Positions 6,709 to 9,076 of a DNA stretch of 9,076 nt are shown here, piece by piece (within the stretch, counting starts at the first letter, position 1; the number at the start of each line of letters is the position of its first letter). This stretch comes from Rhodospirillaceae bacterium (GTDB lineage: Bacteria > Pseudomonadota > Alphaproteobacteria > Rhodospirillales > Magnetovibrionaceae), in NCBI GenBank assembly GCA_029883045.1, contig JAOUJU010000060.1, positions 1 to 9,076 on the forward strand, in the 5' to 3' direction. Position numbers and translations under genes: made by a program. Under the pieces are notes generated by a model, which saw only the letters and a program-made list of their open reading frames with translations, ran no database searches and was not told the origin of the DNA.

Positions 6709-7452
6709 TTATTGTCCGCTAGTTAAGCTTGGGAGTTCGCTCACCATGCGGCGAATGCGTTCATCTTCGCGGTCAATCATTTTTTGTGCCGACATGTATT
6801 GTCTTGAAACTTCCATCATTCGGGTCATTTCGGTTATCGATTCAACGTTTGAACCTTCAATCATGCCTTGTGCTATTTTTGGGCGCGCTATTATGTTCGG
6901 CTGTTCGTTGGTGGCAAAATATCCACCTTCGGCACGGAACATGTCTTGCTGATTGTTGAAACTGACAATTTTCAGTTTTCCCAATTCACCGTTTTCGGTG
7001 GAAATTGTTCCATCGCCGGTAATTGTTATTTGGGTGTCTTCGGGGGCAAAGAAAATCGGTGTGCCAGCATCGGTTAAAACCGGGTCACCCTGCTGGGTTA
7101 CCAATTGCCCACCAGCGTCCATAGTCAGGCTGCCGTTACGTGTGTAGCGCTCGCCCCCTGCGGTTTGTACAGAAAAATACCCATCACCGTTAAGGGCGAG
7201 ATCAAGTGGGTTGTTGGTTTGGGTCAGTGGGCCATCCATGGTGTTGCGAAAACTTGCAATATCGCGAACATAAGAAAGCTTTTGATCGGCAATGGATGCG
7301 TCTGAACGAGAGCGTACAAGCTGATCAACGAACAGCATACGCTCGCCCTTGTATCCGGTGGTATTCATGTTTGCCATGTTGTTGGCAATGGCGCTCATTT
7401 CATTGCGGAGTGCCTGCTGGCGCGATAGCGCTATGTATGATGTAGTTTCCAT
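6709..7452 (-). CDS. flgF: FlgF, flagellar proximal rod protein
   Basis: FlgF is a proximal rod protein at the inner-membrane side of the flagellar axial structure. The product of 247 residues matches E. coli FlgF (251). It has the rod N-terminus METTSYIALSRQQAL with ANNMANMNTTGYKGER, a central GDGYFSVQTAGGERYTRNG, and a C-terminal helix NVESITEMTRMMEVSRQY. It is paralogous to flgG downstream. The open frame runs 34 codons further to 7554, but that extension does not resemble FlgF. A sigma-54 promoter (7525-7541) would start transcription near 7514, inside the extension, and GGGAA sits upstream of the ATG at 7452, so this start is well supported. It is the first gene of the flgF-flgG-flgA-flgH operon. 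Confidence 0.97.
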   Translation of the reverse strand: METTSYIALSRQQALRNEMSAIANNMANMNTTGYKGERMLFVDQLVRSRSDASIADQKLSYVRDIASFRNTMDGPLTQTNNPLDLALNGDGYFSVQTAGGERYTRNGSLTMDAGGQLVTQQGDPVLTDAGTPIFFAPEDTQITITGDGTISTENGELGKLKIVSFNNQQDMFRAEGGYFATNEQPNIIARPKIAQGMIEGSNVESITEMTRMMEVSRQYMSAQKMIDREDERIRRMVSELPSLTSGQ

Positions 7453-7524
7453 TTTATTGTTCCCGACCGTAAGTTCCGTTTTTTTGTTTGCACTTCGATG
7501 GCGCAATACATTTTCAAATAAAAA

Positions 7525-7541
7525 TGCACATACCGTGCCAA
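7525..7541 (-). promoter_or_regulatory. Sigma-54 promoter of the flgF operon
   Basis: On the minus strand the sequence is TTGGCACGGTATGTGCA. It matches the sigma-54 consensus TGGCACG-N4-TTGC at 10 of 11 defined positions, with the essential GG and GC at the required 10-base separation. The expected transcription start is near 7514, leaving a leader of about 60 nt before flgF. Sigma-54 control of rod and hook genes through FlbD is established in Caulobacter, and fliX, the FlbD regulator, is nearby. Confidence 0.75.
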
Positions 7542-7625
7542 TTTGAAATTTCATGTAATTTCAATTAGTTAACGGTGTTTTATTGCTGTGGGTTGGGTAA
7601 AAAATGCGCCCGCCCGAAGGGTAAG

Positions 7626-7654
7626 GGGAAGTCTTTTCCCGGCAGATCTTGCCG
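7626..7654. promoter_or_regulatory. Paired 5-5-5 dyads, possible activator (FlbD-like) binding sites
   Basis: Two inverted repeats of identical architecture abut: GGGAA-N5-TTCCC at 7626-7640 and CGGCA-N5-TGCCG at 7640-7654, centres 14 bp apart. They lie about 100 bp or slightly more upstream of both sigma-54-like sites (flgF side and fliL side), the usual place for an enhancer-binding activator. FlbD in Caulobacter binds GC-rich dyads called ftr elements at similar distances. Equating these sites with ftr is inference from memory. Confidence 0.4.
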
Positions 7655-7719
7655 ATTGTCCTTCAGGCAATCACCAAGGGGATGTGTCTTTACCTTGTTT
7701 TATCTAGGCAATCTACGTT

Positions 7720-7734
7720 CGGGACGAGTTTTGC
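7720..7734 (+). promoter_or_regulatory. Second sigma-54-like promoter, facing fliL
   Basis: CGGGACGAGTTTTGC matches TGGCACG-N4-TTGC at 9 of 11 defined positions, with GG and GC correctly 10 bases apart. Transcription would start near 7746, giving a leader of over 300 nt before fliL that would include the possible small ORF at 7926. The distance to fliL is long and a CtrA-like box lies closer, so it may be an alternative promoter or a chance match. Confidence 0.4.
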
Positions 7735-7855
7735 CCAATTGTGGGCCAGGGCATTGTGATGATATCATCGGGCATGCCTAATAAATGCCAGCAAAAGGCA
7801 TAACGGCCTAACCACACTCAAAAAACTAGCTTTTTTATGGTTGTGAGCATTCATC

Positions 7856-7871
7856 TCAACTACTTGTTAAC
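7856..7871 (+). promoter_or_regulatory. CtrA-like box upstream of fliL
   Basis: TCAA-N7-TTAAC matches 8 of 9 defined bases of the extended CtrA box TTAA-N7-TTAAC, and continues into TTAACCAT. It is about 190 bp before fliL and on its strand. In Caulobacter the fliLM operon is an early, CtrA-activated flagellar transcript, which makes this position credible. I could not define a clear -10 element downstream. Confidence 0.45.
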
Positions 7872-7925
7872 CATCAGAGCCTAACTTGTTAGCTGAGTTT
7901 TATGCGTGGGCAGGGGTCATATTAT

Positions 7926-8081
7926 ATGCCCATTGCAAAGAGTTTGGCCTTAGCCGTCATGGTGTTTTTGGCAAATGGGGCACCATACAGTCATCGTGAT
8001 TGGCACGATTGGCAAGCTGGGTACGGCACGATGGCCACGAAGTTATTTGAATTGGAGCAATCATGGCCGACGACGAACTAG
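7926..8081 (+). CDS. Possible small secreted peptide overlapping the fliL start
   Basis: I do not recognise this 51-codon ORF. It begins MPIAKSLALAVMVFLANG, a short basic and hydrophobic N-terminus resembling a signal peptide, with possible cleavage near Gly18-Ala19. After it comes an aromatic, polar stretch with a tandem D-W-H/D-W-Q, encoded by a 9-bp direct repeat at 7998-8015. It ends within fliL: its TAG at 8079-8081 lies 16 nt past the fliL ATG, in another frame. AGGGG at 7912-7916 is 9 nt before the ATG. An in-frame ATG at 7902 would add 8 residues but has no good ribosome site. The overlap suggests translational coupling to fliL if it is real. It could equally be chance reading of fliL leader DNA. 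Confidence 0.35.
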   Translation: MPIAKSLALAVMVFLANGAPYSHRDWHDWQAGYGTMATKLFELEQSWPTTN

Positions 8082-8620
8082 ATGACGATCTGGATGAAGA
8101 CGAAGAAGGCCTTGAAGGTGAAGAAGGCGAAGAAGGCGAAGAGCAAAAGTCAGGCAGAAAAAGGCTTTTGATCGTTATTGCCGCTGTACTTGCCATTATT
8201 CTTGGCGGAACAACTGCAGCATATTTTCTTGGTTATCTGCAGCCGATAATTAACATGATAGCCGGCGGCGAAGAGGCGGCTTTGCATGATGAAGCACAGG
8301 CGATGGTTTCGGGTGATGCGGTTTTTTATGATCTGCCAGAGATGCTGGTAAATTTGAACACCGGAGATCGAAAGTCGGTGTATCTAAAAATTAGAGTTAG
8401 CCTCGAGCTTGAAAAAGCCGAAGACATTCCAAAGGTAGAGGGCTTGATGCCAAGAATAGTTGATAATTTTCAGGTTTATCTTCGTGAACTCAGGATTGAT
8501 GACCTAAAGGGCTCAGCTGGTATGTATCGTTTACGCGAAGAATTGTTAAAGCGGGTGAATGTGGCGGTTAGTCCGGCCAAGGTAAGTGATGTTTTATTTA
8601 AAGAAATGCTCGTTCAATAG
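8063..8620 (+). CDS. fliL: FliL, flagellar basal body-associated membrane protein
   Basis: FliL is a single-pass inner-membrane protein that surrounds or supports the stator units and affects torque. This 185-residue protein starts with a strongly acidic cytoplasmic tail, in which 18 of the first 27 residues are Asp or Glu, including three GEE repeats encoded by three 9-bp direct repeats (8117-8143). A basic GRKR (31-34) precedes a single transmembrane helix at about 35-57. The periplasmic domain carries the family features YDLPEMLVNLNTGD and KSVYLKIRVSLEL, then the conserved C-terminus SDVLFKEMLVQ. GGAG (8054-8057) is 5 nt before the ATG. fliM follows 31 nt downstream, as in many fliLM operons. 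The unusually acidic tail is longer than in enteric FliL. Confidence 0.95.
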   Translation: MADDELDDDLDEDEEGLEGEEGEEGEEQKSGRKRLLIVIAAVLAIILGGTTAAYFLGYLQPIINMIAGGEEAALHDEAQAMVSGDAVFYDLPEMLVNLNTGDRKSVYLKIRVSLELEKAEDIPKVEGLMPRIVDNFQVYLRELRIDDLKGSAGMYRLREELLKRVNVAVSPAKVSDVLFKEMLVQ

Positions 8621-8651
8621 CGTGCACCCAGATTAAGGATGAGGGCAATAA

Positions 8652-9076
8652 ATGACAGCCCCAGGTGATGACGTAGACCAAGATGCAATGGCAGCCGCAT
8701 GGGAAGCCGCGATGGACCCAGGCAGTGCGCCTGCGTCTACTGGCGATGACGATGGTGATGGTCTTGCTGCAGAATGGGCCGCGATGCTTGATAGCGGTGG
8801 TGGTGATTCATCATCATCCCCGGGTTCTGGCCGTGAATCAACTAGGGTTCTTAATCAGGACGAAATTGATTCACTGCTTGGTTTTGATGATGAACTTGAC
8901 GAGGTTGATCATAAATCTGGTATCCAAGCTATTCTTAACTCAGCGTTGGTGTCGTATGAACGCCTACCGATGCTTGAGGTTGTGTTTGACCGTCTAGTCC
9001 GCCTGATGTCAACTTCATTGCGTAACTTTACATCAGATAACGTGGAAGTATCTCTCGATAATATTACATCAATTCG
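8652..9076 (+). CDS. fliM: FliM, flagellar motor switch protein, N-terminal part
   Basis: FliM is a C-ring switch protein that binds phosphorylated CheY and sets rotation direction. The window holds its first 141 codons and the gene runs off the right edge. The CheY-P-binding motif, normally at the very N-terminus (EIDALL in E. coli), is present as LNQDEIDSLLGF at 67-78, so it is preceded by a 66-residue extension. That extension contains two copies of a Trp-centred motif, AMAAAWEAAMD (12-22) and GLAAEWAAMLD (37-47), separated by Asp/Gly/Ser-rich linkers. After the motif, the start of the middle domain is recognisable in LEVVFDRLVRLMSTSLRNFT and VEVSLDNITSIR. GAGGG (8641-8645) precedes the ATG. 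It is co-transcribed with fliL. In enterics this product would be 334 residues; here it should be longer. Confidence 0.93.
   Translation, partial: MTAPGDDVDQDAMAAAWEAAMDPGSAPASTGDDDGDGLAAEWAAMLDSGGGDSSSSPGSGRESTRVLNQDEIDSLLGFDDELDEVDHKSGIQAILNSALVSYERLPMLEVVFDRLVRLMSTSLRNFTSDNVEVSLDNITSI

Larger units (their letters stand above)
7453..8062. other. Divergent flagellar control region between flgF and fliL
   Basis: This 610-bp stretch has no confident gene apart from a possible small ORF overlapping the fliL start. It separates the flgF operon (minus) from fliL-fliM (plus). It holds a sigma-54 promoter for flgF, a second sigma-54-like site facing fliL, a CtrA-like box, and a run of inverted repeats: GGGAA-N5-TTCCC (7626-7640), CGGCA-N5-TGCCG (7640-7654), GATTGTC/GGCAATC (7654-7672), the 12-bp palindrome GATGATATCATC (7758-7769) and ATGCC/GGCAT (7785-7801). 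Such density suggests a shared regulatory hub for both operons. Confidence 0.75.

Noticed and set aside
7575..7781. 68-codon plus-strand ORF in the flgF-fliL region
   Set aside because: It has no good ribosome site, a Cys/Arg/Gly-rich composition with no domain, and runs across the dyads and the sigma-54-like site, so it is more likely regulatory DNA.
8001..8014. Perfect sigma-54 -24 element TGGCACG close to fliL
   Set aside because: The following GC is 8 rather than 10 bases after the GG, so the -12 element is out of register. The match arises from the tandem GATTGGCA repeat.
7957..8196. 79-codon minus-strand ORF, serine-rich
   Set aside because: The serine run is only the complement of the Asp/Glu codon repeats of fliL.
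1..9076. CRISPR arrays, insertion sequences, tRNA or rRNA genes
   Set aside because: I found no repeat-spacer pattern, no transposase-like frame with terminal repeats, and no tRNA- or rRNA-like stretch on either strand.

Overview
The window reads as part of an alphaproteobacterial chromosome. The indicators are a fliX gene (a flagellar regulator known only from alphaproteobacteria), a DksA whose zinc-finger cysteines are replaced in the pattern C-x2-T / S-x2-A, a flgF-flgG-flgA-flgH cluster facing away from fliL-fliM, and intergenic sites resembling CtrA and sigma-54 elements. Base composition looks moderate (by eye mid-40s % GC, not counted), more like a marine or aquatic lineage than a high-GC one. 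I cannot name the genus.

Layout. Positions 1-2562 hold two minus-strand genes of a ferric-iron ABC importer: a two-domain permease cut by the left edge, preceded in its operon by a periplasmic iron-binding protein. A perfect 7-1-7 Fur-type palindrome lies just upstream. Positions 2563-2831 are a divergent intergenic region that also carries a CtrA-like box for fliX (2832-3281, +). dksA follows (3438-3854, +). A convergent terminator region (3872-3953) separates dksA from the end of a minus-strand flagellar operon, flgF-flgG-flgA-flgH (7452 down to 4014), which encodes the proximal and distal rod proteins, the P-ring chaperone and the L-ring lipoprotein. A 610-bp control region (7453-8062) lies between flgF and fliL. 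It holds a near-consensus sigma-54 promoter for flgF, a second sigma-54-like site and a CtrA-like box facing fliL, several GC-rich dyads, and a possible 51-codon secreted-peptide ORF overlapping the fliL start. The window ends in fliL (8063-8620) and the first 141 codons of fliM (8652 onward).

How the parts work together. FlgF, FlgG and FlgH build the rod and outer ring, and FlgA helps assemble the P ring. FliL supports the stator, and FliM is the switch and C-ring protein. FliX in Caulobacter couples early basal-body assembly to FlbD, the sigma-54 activator of later flagellar operons. Finding a sigma-54 promoter on flgF and fliX in the same cluster fits that circuit. In all four minus-strand flagellar genes, Shine-Dalgarno placement puts the start downstream of the longest possible ORF start.

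I see no mobile element, CRISPR array, tRNA or rRNA, and no clearly new multi-gene system. The least explained items are the small ORF before fliL, the dense dyads in the flgF-fliL control region, a repeated Trp-centred motif in the FliM N-terminus, and an iron importer beside fliX where flgI is often found.
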